A DNA stretch of 15,208 nucleotides, taken from the NCBI GenBank assembly GCA_003504855.1, contig DNZD01000179.1, positions 1-15,208 on the forward strand, written 5' to 3'. Positions 1 through 6,657 of this stretch are shown piece by piece (position 1 is the stretch's first letter; each line of letters opens with the position of its first letter). Position numbers and translations under genes: made by a program. The notes beneath the pieces were generated by a model. It had not been told where the DNA came from and made no database searches. It saw nothing but the letters and a program-made list of their open reading frames with translations. This DNA comes from Cytophagales bacterium. GTDB taxonomy: Bacteria > Bacteroidota > Bacteroidia > Cytophagales > Cyclobacteriaceae.

Positions 1-1
1 T

Positions 2-949
2 TATCACATAGCGGAGGCAGGTGCGAATCCCATATCGCAATTGGCTTTCACGCTGGGGAATGGTTTCACTTACGTGGAATATTACCTGAGCCGGGGAATG
101 CACATCGACGATTTCGCGCCTAACCTCTCCTTCTTCTTTAGCAATGGCATCGATCCCGAGTATTCGGTGATAGGCCGTGTGGCGCGCCGCATTTGGGCAA
201 AGGCGATGAAGAACAAGTATGGTGGCAACGCCAGAAGCCAGATGCTGAAGTACCATATTCAGACATCGGGTCGTTCATTGCACGCGCAGGAAATCGATTT
301 CAACGACATACGGACTACCCTGCAGGCATTGTATGCCATCTACGATAATTGCAATTCCCTGCATACCAATGCATATGATGAGGCAATCACCACCCCTACC
401 GAAGAATCCGTGCGGCGGGCCATGGCCATTCAGCTCATTATCAATAAAGAGCTTGGACTGGCCAAGAATGAGAATCCGATACAAGGTTCATTCATCATTG
501 AGGAATTAACCGACCTGGTCGAAGAAGCCGTGCTCGCCGAGTTTGACCGGCTCACCGAACGCGGTGGCGTACTCGGTGCGATGGAGACCATGTATCAGCG
601 GGGCAAGATCCAGGAAGAGAGCTTGTACTACGAAACACTCAAGCATACGGGTGAATTTCCGATTATCGGAGTAAACACCTTCCTGAGTTCAAAAGGGTCG
701 CCCACCGTTTTGCCGCAAGAGGTAATCCGCGCCACGACCGAAGAAAAAGAGTACCAGATAAAAATGCTGAAGGAACTTCAGCAATTCCACGCCACCGATG
801 CACCGGCCGTACTCAAAGAACTGCAGGACGCGGCTGTACGCAACAAAAATATGTTTGCGGTACTGATGGAAGTGTGCAAAGTCTGCTCGTTGGGTCAAAT
901 AACAAAAGCCCTGTTTGAAGTAGGCGGGCAATACCGGAGAAATATGTAA
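2..949 (+). CDS. icmF: Fused isobutyryl-CoA mutase, C-terminal part (5' end outside window)
   Basis: This is the C-terminal ~315 residues of the adenosylcobalamin-dependent mutase that interconverts isobutyryl-CoA and n-butyryl-CoA. The frame is open to the left edge, reading [20 protein letters not shown], so the gene is cut by the window and the TTG at 41 is an internal Leu codon, not a start. The segment covers the end of the mutase TIM barrel: [39 protein letters not shown] and [19 protein letters not shown]. The sequence then ends shortly after the barrel without the C-terminal B12-binding domain (DxHxxG) of methylmalonyl-CoA mutase. In IcmF the B12 domain and the MeaB-like GTPase lie N-terminal to the mutase domain, so this end fits IcmF better than methylmalonyl-CoA mutase. 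The LHAQE and [14 protein letters not shown] signatures also agree with IcmF. The N-terminal domains cannot be checked here. It lies 85 nt upstream of the M16 peptidase gene on the same strand. Confidence 0.88.
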   Translation, partial: YHIAEAGANPISQLAFTLGNGFTYVEYYLSRGMHIDDFAPNLSFFFSNGIDPEYSVIGRVARRIWAKAMKNKYGGNARSQMLKYHIQTSGRSLHAQEIDFNDIRTTLQALYAIYDNCNSLHTNAYDEAITTPTEESVRRAMAIQLIINKELGLAKNENPIQGSFIIEELTDLVEEAVLAEFDRLTERGGVLGAMETMYQRGKIQEESLYYETLKHTGEFPIIGVNTFLSSKGSPTVLPQEVIRATTEEKEYQIKMLKELQQFHATDAPAVLKELQDAAVRNKNMFAVLMEVCKVCSLGQITKALFEVGGQYRRNM

Positions 950-1034
950 GTTGTACTGCCCTCAGGCAATTAACTACATCTAAGGTAGTATTTGTATCGC
1001 TCTATAAACTCAATCACACCATAACCCTTACATT

Positions 1035-3809
1035 ATGTTTAAAAAGTTAGTCATCCTCTTCCTCGCTGTGTTTACGCTGGCTGCCAACGGCCAGCAGAAG
1101 AAAAGCGACTCCAAGAAGCCGGAAGGTCCCAAGGTGGAGAACAAACCCGCGCTGGCAGCCCCTCAGAAAGTCACAACGGTTGAAGGCATTACCGAATACC
1201 GTCTGCAAAATGGTTTGCGTGTACTGATGTTCCCTGATCAATCCAAACAGACGATCACCGTAAACATCACTTATCTCGTTGGTTCTAAACATGAAAACTA
1301 CGGTGAAACCGGCATGGCCCACTTGCTGGAGCACCTGGTGTTCAAGGGTACACCCAAGCACCCCAACATTCCGCAGGAATTGACCGAGCACGGTGCTCAA
1401 CCCAATGGTACTACGTGGGTTGATCGCACCAACTACTTTGAAACATTCAATGCAACGGAAGAGAACCTGCGGTGGGCCCTTGACCTGGAGGCCGACCGGA
1501 TGATCAATTCCTACATCGCCAAAAAGGACCTTGACAGTGAAATGACTGTGGTGCGCAACGAATTTGAATCCGGCGAGAATGACCCGGCCAGCGTTTTGGA
1601 AGAACGCGTTACTTCTACTGCATTCCTTTGGCACAACTATGGCAAGTCAACGATTGGCTCCAAGGCCGATCTCGAAAACGTACCGATCGATCGCCTGCAG
1701 GCCTTCTATCGCAAGTACTATCAACCCGACAACGCTGTGCTCGTGGTGGCTGGTAAGATGGATGAATCCAAGACCATTGAAATGGTGAACCAGTATTTCG
1801 GCACGACGCCGCGTCCCGCGCGCGAAATTCAACCCACCTACACCAATGACCCGGTGCAGGATGGTGAACGCAATGTGGTATTGAAGCGCGTTGGTGATGT
1901 ACAGGTTGCCATGGCAGCCTACCACATCCCGGCAGGGTCACATAGCGACTATGCCGCCATCCAGGTGATGTTGCGCATTCTGGGAACTGCACCATCAGGC
2001 AGACTGTATAAAGCGTTGGTTGACACCAAGAAAGCGAGCAGTGTTGCTGCCTATACCTATCAGTTCAAAGAGCCCTTCCTCGCATTCGCTGTAGCGGAAG
2101 TGCTGAAAGACAAATCATTGGACGATGCCAAGGCTACCTTGTTGAAAACCATGGATGACATGGCGGCAACCCCTCCCACCAAGGAAGAAGTGGAACGCGC
2201 CAAAAACGAGATCATCAAGCAAATCGAACTTTCCTTTAACTCATCCCAAAATGTCGCGCTGCAACTGACAACCTATTCCGGTATGGGCGATTGGCGTCTG
2301 TTGTTCCTTACCCGCGACCGTGTTAAGGCCGTGAGCGTAGAGGACGTGGCCCGCGTAGCCAAACTGTACCTCAAGGCAGACAACAGAACAACGGGTATTT
2401 TTATCCCAACCGAGAAACCTGAGCGCGCTGAAATCCCTGCTACACCCAATGTAGATGAACTGGTAAAAGACTATAAGGGCAATGCTGCCGTGGCGGAAGG
2501 TGAAGCTTTTGACCCGTCACCAGCCAATATTGAATCCCGTACCACACGCAGCGACCTGCCCAATGGTATGAAACTTGCGTTGTTGCCGAAGAAGACCCGC
2601 GGTGAATCTGTTGAAGCCCGCCTTACCCTCCGCTTTGGCAATGATGCGTCATTGGCAAACAAAGGCACGGCCGGTGAATTTGCAGTAAGCTTGCTCAACA
2701 AAGGCACGTCCAAGCACACCCGTCAGCAAATCAAAGATGAGTTTGACCGGCTGAAGGCCAACGTACAGATTTTCGGAAGCGCCACCCAGGCCAGTATCAA
2801 CATTACCACCACCCGGCCTAATCTGGTGGAAGTCATCAAACTGGTTGCTGAGGTGGTAAAAGATCCCATCTTCCCCGCCGACGAATTGGAAAAACTGAAG
2901 AGCGAGCAACTGGCAGGCATTGAATCAAACCGCAGCGAACCCCAGGCCATCGCATTTACCAAAATCCAGCAACACATCAATCCTTATCCAAAGAGCGACC
3001 CCCGCTATGTCACTTCATTTGACGAAGACGTGGCCGAGGTAAATTCGATTACCCTGGATGCCATCAAGAAATTTCACAAGGATTTCTATGGTGCCAGCAA
3101 TGCTACCATGTCAGTCGTAGGCGACTTCGATCAAGCAGAAGTTAACAAGGTAGTGTCAGAACTGTTTGGAAATTGGAAGAGCCCAGGCGCTTATAGCCGG
3201 TTGGTCGGCAAAGCCTTCCCGGTGACTACGATCAATGAGTCATTTGAAACTCCTGACAAGGCCAACGCATTCTTTATTGCCGCCTACACCTTTGAAATGC
3301 GTGACGACAACCCTGATTACCCGGCTATGGTGATGAGCAACTTTATGCTGGGAGGTGGATTCCTCAACTCCCGCCTCGCTGTCCGCATTCGTCAAAAGGA
3401 TGGCTTGAGTTATGGGGTAGGATCAAACTTCAACGCAAGTTCGTTTGATCCGGTAGGTACCTTCCAGGCTTTTGCGATTTACGCTCCCCAGAATGTGGAA
3501 AAACTCGAGAAGGCCTTCAATGAAGAAATTAACCGGGTGATTACCGAAGGATTTACGGCCGAAGAACTCGCCGCTGCCAAATCCGGGTGGACCCAGTCCC
3601 GCACCGTAGGCCGTGCCCAGGACGGTCAATTGTCGAACACCCTGAATAATTACCTGTTTGTGAAGCGCGACCTGAAATGGGATGACGCGTTTGAGAAGCG
3701 GGTAATGTCGCTGACAGCTGAAGAGATTAATGCCGCGGTGAAGAAGTATCTCACCCCGGCGCGGATCAATATTATCAAGGCGGGAGATTTCGCCAAAGCC
3801 AAAAAATAA
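1035..3809 (+). CDS. Secreted two-part M16 family zinc metallopeptidase
   Basis: A 924-residue insulinase/pitrilysin-like (M16) peptidase, expected in the periplasm or anchored at the envelope. Residues 1-19 form a signal peptide (MFKKLVILFLAVFTLAANG), followed by a Lys/Pro-rich linker to about residue 50. The inverted zinc motif HxxEH is HLLEH at 96-100, with E176 in VVRNEFESGEN as the likely third zinc ligand. The protein carries two complete M16 units of about 450 residues each. The second unit (from about 500) has no HxxEH and is the non-catalytic half; its RIRQKDGLSYG segment at 784-794 matches the Arg/Tyr substrate-clamping region of the family. Length and order are typical for Bacteroidota M16 proteins encoded as one chain. 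The ATG at 1035 directly precedes the signal peptide. Upstream, TAGTATTTG at 986-994 resembles the -7 element but has one extra spacer base. A terminator follows the stop. Natural substrate is unknown. Confidence 0.93.
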   Translation: MFKKLVILFLAVFTLAANGQQKKSDSKKPEGPKVENKPALAAPQKVTTVEGITEYRLQNGLRVLMFPDQSKQTITVNITYLVGSKHENYGETGMAHLLEHLVFKGTPKHPNIPQELTEHGAQPNGTTWVDRTNYFETFNATEENLRWALDLEADRMINSYIAKKDLDSEMTVVRNEFESGENDPASVLEERVTSTAFLWHNYGKSTIGSKADLENVPIDRLQAFYRKYYQPDNAVLVVAGKMDESKTIEMVNQYFGTTPRPAREIQPTYTNDPVQDGERNVVLKRVGDVQVAMAAYHIPAGSHSDYAAIQVMLRILGTAPSGRLYKALVDTKKASSVAAYTYQFKEPFLAFAVAEVLKDKSLDDAKATLLKTMDDMAATPPTKEEVERAKNEIIKQIELSFNSSQNVALQLTTYSGMGDWRLLFLTRDRVKAVSVEDVARVAKLYLKADNRTTGIFIPTEKPERAEIPATPNVDELVKDYKGNAAVAEGEAFDPSPANIESRTTRSDLPNGMKLALLPKKTRGESVEARLTLRFGNDASLANKGTAGEFAVSLLNKGTSKHTRQQIKDEFDRLKANVQIFGSATQASINITTTRPNLVEVIKLVAEVVKDPIFPADELEKLKSEQLAGIESNRSEPQAIAFTKIQQHINPYPKSDPRYVTSFDEDVAEVNSITLDAIKKFHKDFYGASNATMSVVGDFDQAEVNKVVSELFGNWKSPGAYSRLVGKAFPVTTINESFETPDKANAFFIAAYTFEMRDDNPDYPAMVMSNFMLGGGFLNSRLAVRIRQKDGLSYGVGSNFNASSFDPVGTFQAFAIYAPQNVEKLEKAFNEEINRVITEGFTAEELAAAKSGWTQSRTVGRAQDGQLSNTLNNYLFVKRDLKWDDAFEKRVMSLTAEEINAAVKKYLTPARINIIKAGDFAKAKK

Positions 3810-3829
3810 CCGGCGCTCCAATCAAAAAG

Positions 3830-3858
3830 AAAGCCCCTCCGACTACCGGAGGGGCTTT
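3830..3858. terminator. Bidirectional Rho-independent terminator between convergent genes
   Basis: A perfect 12-bp stem, AAAGCCCCTCCG paired with CGGAGGGGCTTT, closes over the 5-nt loop ACTAC. On the + strand it runs into TTTTT (3856-3860), ending the M16 transcript. On the - strand the flanking A-run at 3824-3828 gives a T-tract (TTTCTTTTTGAT), so it can also end the transcript of the gene at 3883-4449, whose stop codon lies 24 nt away. Confidence 0.93.
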
Positions 3859-3882
3859 TTCATTACAGGTTCAGGTTAGGTA

Positions 3883-4449
3883 TTAGTATTTGATGGTACG
3901 AATGGTACCTGTCTTGTCCGTAACTTCAAAGGTCGGCACACCGGCAACAGCCTTCAGGTTGTACACCAGACCAAAGTTACCATCGATGGTGAGGTCCTGG
4001 TTGTGGATCAGGTTGTTGTTGCCATCGAAGATGCGCACGTTGATTTGCTCAGCGCCGTCATTGGCCACAGCGAGCAAATATTTGCCCTCTTCCTTTATTT
4101 TAGAAACTTGTACACTGCGTACAGAGCTCTCGTTGTTGTAGGCAATCTTTTGGATTTGCTTGCCGGAAGCATCTGCAATTTCAATGGTGTACTCACCAGC
4201 TTCCATACCAGTGAAGTTTACCGGGCGGATAAAACCGTTAACTACTTCAGTAGTTTCGGTGTAAACCACAGTACCGCGGCTGTTGGTGATGGTCATGGTG
4301 ACTTCACCTGCCTTGGCGCCATCGTAAATCACTTTGAAGGTACCGGAGTTCTTCTGGTTCACCACCACTACACGGGGAGTGCCAGGACCATTTGCAAAAG
4401 CTACTGAGCTTACCAGTACTAATGCGGCCAGAAATGATGTTGCTTTCAT
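3883..4449 (-). CDS. Small secreted protein with two tandem beta-sandwich-like repeats (paralogue A)
   Basis: No named family recognised. The product has 188 residues with a signal peptide at about 1-20 (MKATSFLAALVLVSSVAFAN), so it is exported. The mature part looks all-beta and contains two copies of one unit. Copy 1 (about 50-104) has the pattern VTMTI...GTVVY...NGFIRPVNF...GEYTIEI.DASG. Copy 2 (about 136-188) has INVRI...NNLIH...DGNFGLVYNL...PTFEV.DKTG. The hydrophobic alternation and the GxYTIEI strand resemble the Ig-like folds of DUF3244 and of type IX secretion C-terminal domains, but this is fold-level inference only. No catalytic residues, and no Cys in the mature protein. It is paralogous to the gene at 4759-5322, aligning almost without gaps from residue 27 to the end. 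It has its own promoter-like element (4492-4499) and an A-rich leader without a Shine-Dalgarno sequence, suggesting a separately and possibly strongly expressed transcript. Confidence 0.85.
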   Translation of the reverse strand: MKATSFLAALVLVSSVAFANGPGTPRVVVVNQKNSGTFKVIYDGAKAGEVTMTITNSRGTVVYTETTEVVNGFIRPVNFTGMEAGEYTIEIADASGKQIQKIAYNNESSVRSVQVSKIKEEGKYLLAVANDGAEQINVRIFDGNNNLIHNQDLTIDGNFGLVYNLKAVAGVPTFEVTDKTGTIRTIKY

Positions 4450-4491
4450 AAGAATAGTTGTTTTGTTTCTTTTTTGTTTGAACTACTGATG

Positions 4492-4499
4492 CAAATGTA
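4492..4499 (-). promoter_or_regulatory. Bacteroidota -7 promoter element for the gene at 3883-4449
   Basis: On the minus strand the sequence is TACATTTG, a perfect match to the Bacteroidota housekeeping -7 consensus TAnnTTTG. It lies 42 nt upstream of the ATG, leaving a leader of roughly 35 nt. No clear TTG at the -33 position; that space is partly filled by a GC-rich dyad at 4504-4517. Confidence 0.6.
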
Positions 4500-4578
4500 C
4501 GGGCCGGGTTAGCCCGGGATCATTCGCTGTAAGGAAACCGCATTTAAAATCTAAAAAATCGTTTGCGGGTTTTCAGAC

Positions 4579-4592
4579 ATGACATAAGTCAT
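4579..4592. promoter_or_regulatory. 14-bp perfect dyad, possible Crp/Fnr-type operator
   Basis: ATGAC-ATAA-GTCAT is a perfect inverted repeat with 5-bp arms and a 4-bp centre, the same geometry as Fnr-type boxes (TTGAT-N4-ATCAA). Its centre is roughly 100 nt upstream of the transcription start predicted from the -7 element at 4492-4499. The regulator is not identifiable from the window. A chance dyad is possible. Confidence 0.35.
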
Positions 4593-4690
4593 AAAATTGG
4601 CTATCTGACGGCCTGATGTTGCATCCATATTCCATTCAATGCCAGCCTCAATCACCGTAAACGATTGCAACGACGTTAAACAAAACAAAT

Positions 4691-4722
4691 AAAAAAGTCG
4701 CGCCGGAATGACCCGACGCGAC
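4691..4722 (-). terminator. Rho-independent terminator after the gene at 4759-5322
   Basis: On the minus strand GTCGCGTCGG and CCGGCGCGAC form a 10-bp stem (one G-U pair) around the 6-nt loop GTCATT. TTTTTTATTTG follows immediately. It begins 37 nt after the stop codon of the upstream paralogue. Confidence 0.88.
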
Positions 4723-4758
4723 CCCTAACCCGCTATTCCAATCCCCGCTTATCTGTTC

Positions 4759-5322
4759 TTAAAGGTGCAACACCCTGGAGGCACCGCTGCTTCCACTTAT
4801 TTCAAAACTCACAGCACCATCAACTTGTTGTAGATTGAAAAGTCTGCCGAAATTTCCATTTACTTTATCACTCGCTGTATATAACGTCTGACCATCTTCT
4901 CCATAAATGCGGATGTTCAATTGGTCTTCACCGGTACCCGGCACAGTAAGCAAATAGCGTCCATCTTTCAACGTAACGAGGTGCGCCAACTTCTGCACTT
5001 CACCCTGACGGTAGCTGACTTTTTCAGACAGCCAGTTTGAGCCGTTGTCCAGCCGGATGGTATAGTCACCTTCCGGCAGGCTCCCAAAATTATAGGGCCG
5101 CGCAAAGCCATCGGAATTTTTGATGATCTCCGAAAACACAACTTTGTTGTCGGCATTAATAATTTCCACTTTCACATCCGATGCCAATTCGGCTTTGTAG
5201 ATCAGCTTGTAAGAAGATGCATTGCTCTTCACCACCGCCATCCCAGACTCGCTCTTCAGGCCACCTGCCCAGGCAAACGCACTCACCAGTACCCCTGCCA
5301 TTACCATGATCATTTTTTTCAT
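4759..5322 (-). CDS. Small secreted protein with two tandem beta-sandwich-like repeats (paralogue B)
   Basis: A 187-residue exported protein with no named family recognised. The signal peptide is MKKMIMVMAGVLVSAFAWAG (about 1-19). As in its neighbour, the mature part is built from two copies of one unit. Copy 1 carries VKVEI...NKVVF...DGFARPYNFGSLPEGDYTI. Copy 2 carries LNIRI...GQTLY...NGNFGRLFNL...VSFEISG. The GF-x-RP-x-NF signature of copy 1 is shared with paralogue A (GFIRPVNF versus GFARPYNF), as is KYLL/RYLL at the start of copy 2, so the pair comes from a gene duplication that is older than slight divergence. No enzyme motif and no mature cysteine. The proteins could be structural or carbohydrate- or surface-associated, but nothing in the sequence decides this. 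A strong terminator follows the gene. Its own promoter was not confidently found in the 171 nt before it. Confidence 0.85.
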   Translation of the reverse strand: MKKMIMVMAGVLVSAFAWAGGLKSESGMAVVKSNASSYKLIYKAELASDVKVEIINADNKVVFSEIIKNSDGFARPYNFGSLPEGDYTIRLDNGSNWLSEKVSYRQGEVQKLAHLVTLKDGRYLLTVPGTGEDQLNIRIYGEDGQTLYTASDKVNGNFGRLFNLQQVDGAVSFEISGSSGASRVLHL

Positions 5323-5493
5323 AACCTAAACTGTTGTTTGATTTGGTTATGAGACGATCTGCCCGCTATGAAAGTTGCAGATGAATTGTTAATTAATCTT
5401 AAAATACATGTTATTCCCGCAATCGGTCATGAACGTTCCGAAAGCGAACATCACAAAACGAACTTCAAAAAATAAAATGGAGCGGAAAAGAAA

Positions 5494-6081
5494 CTAATTC
5501 AGGTGGAATACGTCTTTTGCTTTTTCGGCCCTGTCGATCAGGTGCATCTGATACTTCAGTCGTCCGGAAATAAATGATTCCCGCTTGTCTGATTCAGCTG
5601 CTACAAACTTCAGGCGATCCTCAAAATCAAGGTTAAGCTCGTTGGCAACATGAAAAATCGAACAAGGAGAAGGCACCTTGTTAATCTTTAACTGGACCAT
5701 GTACTCTACAAATTCCGATTGGAGGCGATGGGTCACAGGTTGTTGCAGGTCTATGTGCCAAAATTCTACATCACCCCCCGGATACAGCTTGTCCTTGTAC
5801 GTACGGAAAAGTGTCTCCATGCGAAACAAATCCTGGCATTTGACAATGATATCAGACTCGCCACCCGGATATCGCTTGATTACGCTTTCCAGCTTCACCA
5901 GCGACCCCAATTTGCCCTCATTCATCTTGTGGTTGAAGTAGATTCCGAAGGATATGTCGCGTTCTTCTGCGTCCTTCAGCAGCTGGCGATACCTGGGCTC
6001 GAAGATGTGCAGCGGCACCATCTCTCCCGGCAAGGGAAAAATGGTGAGCGGGAACATCGGAATGCGTATCAGATCAGCCAT
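5494..6081 (-). CDS. Stand-alone LON substrate-binding domain protein
   Basis: A 195-residue cytoplasmic protein that matches the N-terminal substrate-recognition domain of Lon protease (PF02190). The family signature is at the start: IPMFPLTIFPLPGEMVPLHI followed by FEPRYRQLLKDAEERDISFG. There is no AAA+ ATPase or Ser/Lys protease domain, so it is not Lon itself. The rest of the chain is the helical second half of the domain. The frame is open for 19 further codons upstream (to 6138), but homology begins at the ATG at 6081 (MADLIRIPMFPL), which I chose. The function of these single-domain proteins is unknown; binding of protein substrates is plausible from the family. It is divergent from the OsmC gene. 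TGTATTTG at 6130-6137 (minus strand) is a one-mismatch -7 element. No terminator seen behind it. Confidence 0.88.
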   Translation of the reverse strand: MADLIRIPMFPLTIFPLPGEMVPLHIFEPRYRQLLKDAEERDISFGIYFNHKMNEGKLGSLVKLESVIKRYPGGESDIIVKCQDLFRMETLFRTYKDKLYPGGDVEFWHIDLQQPVTHRLQSEFVEYMVQLKINKVPSPCSIFHVANELNLDFEDRLKFVAAESDKRESFISGRLKYQMHLIDRAEKAKDVFHLN

Positions 6082-6213
6082 GGATGTATAACACGAAAGT
6101 ACCCTAAAAGTTTTCCATCCAAAACACCCCAAATACACCGAAAACGCGGTTCCTGCGCCTCCTTGATTTGCCAGTCACCCTGGACGTATAGCCTTAGACC
6201 ACAAATTACGTTG

Positions 6214-6221
6214 TACTTTTG
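6214..6221 (+). promoter_or_regulatory. Bacteroidota -7 promoter element for the OsmC-family gene
   Basis: TACTTTTG matches TAnnTTTG exactly and lies 25 nt upstream of the ATG at 6247. TTA at 6194-6196, 17 nt further up, is a weak candidate for the -33 TTG. The predicted leader is only about 18-20 nt and has no Shine-Dalgarno sequence. Confidence 0.55.
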
Positions 6222-6246
6222 AGGCTCAAACAGCCGAAATAGCCCT

Positions 6247-6657
6247 ATGAAGATCACCACCCGAATGCTCAATGACAAGATGTACGAGGCCATCAACGAA
6301 AAGGGAAACAGTGTTACCATTGATATGCGCAAGGCTGATGAAAAGCTGCACCTGTCCCCGATGGAATTGGTGTTATCGGCCGTAGCCGGTTGCGCCGCTG
6401 TGGATATCGTGGATATACTCAAGAAACGACGCAAGACAATCGTTTCATTTGTTATTGATTCAGACGGCACCCGACAGGAGTCGGCTCCCAAATACTATAC
6501 GGCCATTCATTGTGTGTATCGCGTGGTATCTCCTGATATCACTGCTGAAGAATTGGAGAAAGCAGCTGCCCTGACAGTTGAAAAGTATTGCTCGGTCGTT
6601 TCTTCTTTGAAAGCATCAGTCACTTTCTCAGTCGAAGTCACCAGGCCTGAAGCCTAG
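6247..6657 (+). CDS. OsmC/Ohr superfamily protein (YhfA-like putative thiol peroxidase)
   Basis: A 136-residue cytoplasmic protein of the OsmC superfamily, whose characterised members reduce organic hydroperoxides through a pair of cysteines. The first cysteine is C49 in SPMELVLSAVAGCAAVDI, the hallmark central helix. The second is C115 in VEKYCSVVSSL. Their spacing and surroundings fit the YhfA/YhfA-like branch better than Ohr. N-terminal beta strands and an Arg-Arg-Lys segment (60-63) complete the usual fold. Length is normal. The peroxidase role is inferred from the family; YhfA-type members are poorly characterised. It is expressed from its own promoter (6214-6221), divergent from the LON-domain gene. 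It ends in a 4-nt overlap with the convergent hutI, leaving no space for a terminator between them. Confidence 0.9.
   Translation: MKITTRMLNDKMYEAINEKGNSVTIDMRKADEKLHLSPMELVLSAVAGCAAVDIVDILKKRRKTIVSFVIDSDGTRQESAPKYYTAIHCVYRVVSPDITAEELEKAAALTVEKYCSVVSSLKASVTFSVEVTRPEA

Larger units (their letters stand above)
4450..4758. other. 309-nt intergenic region between the two paralogous secreted-protein genes
   Basis: No coding frame supported here. Read on the - strand it holds, in order, a terminator for the upstream gene (4691-4722), about 100 nt with nothing recognisable, a 14-bp dyad (4579-4592), a GC-rich 14-bp dyad CCGGG-TTAG-CCCGG (4504-4517), a -7 promoter element (4492-4499), and an A/C-rich leader up to the ATG at 4449. 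The length and these elements indicate that the two paralogues are transcribed separately. Confidence 0.7.

Noticed and set aside
41..43. TTG as a start codon of the first gene
   Set aside because: The frame continues to the left edge with family-typical residues ([13 protein letters not shown]), so the gene is truncated by the window.
957..968. Small hairpin TGCC-CTCA-GGCA after the icmF stop
   Set aside because: Only a 4-bp stem and no T-run behind it, so not a convincing terminator.
1047..1634. 195-codon open frame antisense to the M16 gene
   Set aside because: Lies entirely opposite a strongly supported gene, has no recognisable domain, and its Cys/Phe-rich product is typical of a shadow frame.
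4003..4407. 134-codon open frame opposite paralogue A
   Set aside because: The minus-strand frame has a signal peptide, internal repeats and a paralogue; the plus frame has none of these.
5323..5493. Promoter or terminator in the gap between the LON-domain gene and paralogue B
   Set aside because: No exact TAnnTTTG on the minus strand and no stem with T-run; only AT-rich sequence was seen.
5719..6222. 167-codon open frame opposite the LON-domain gene
   Set aside because: Opposite a recognised domain, no family resemblance, no promoter or start context.
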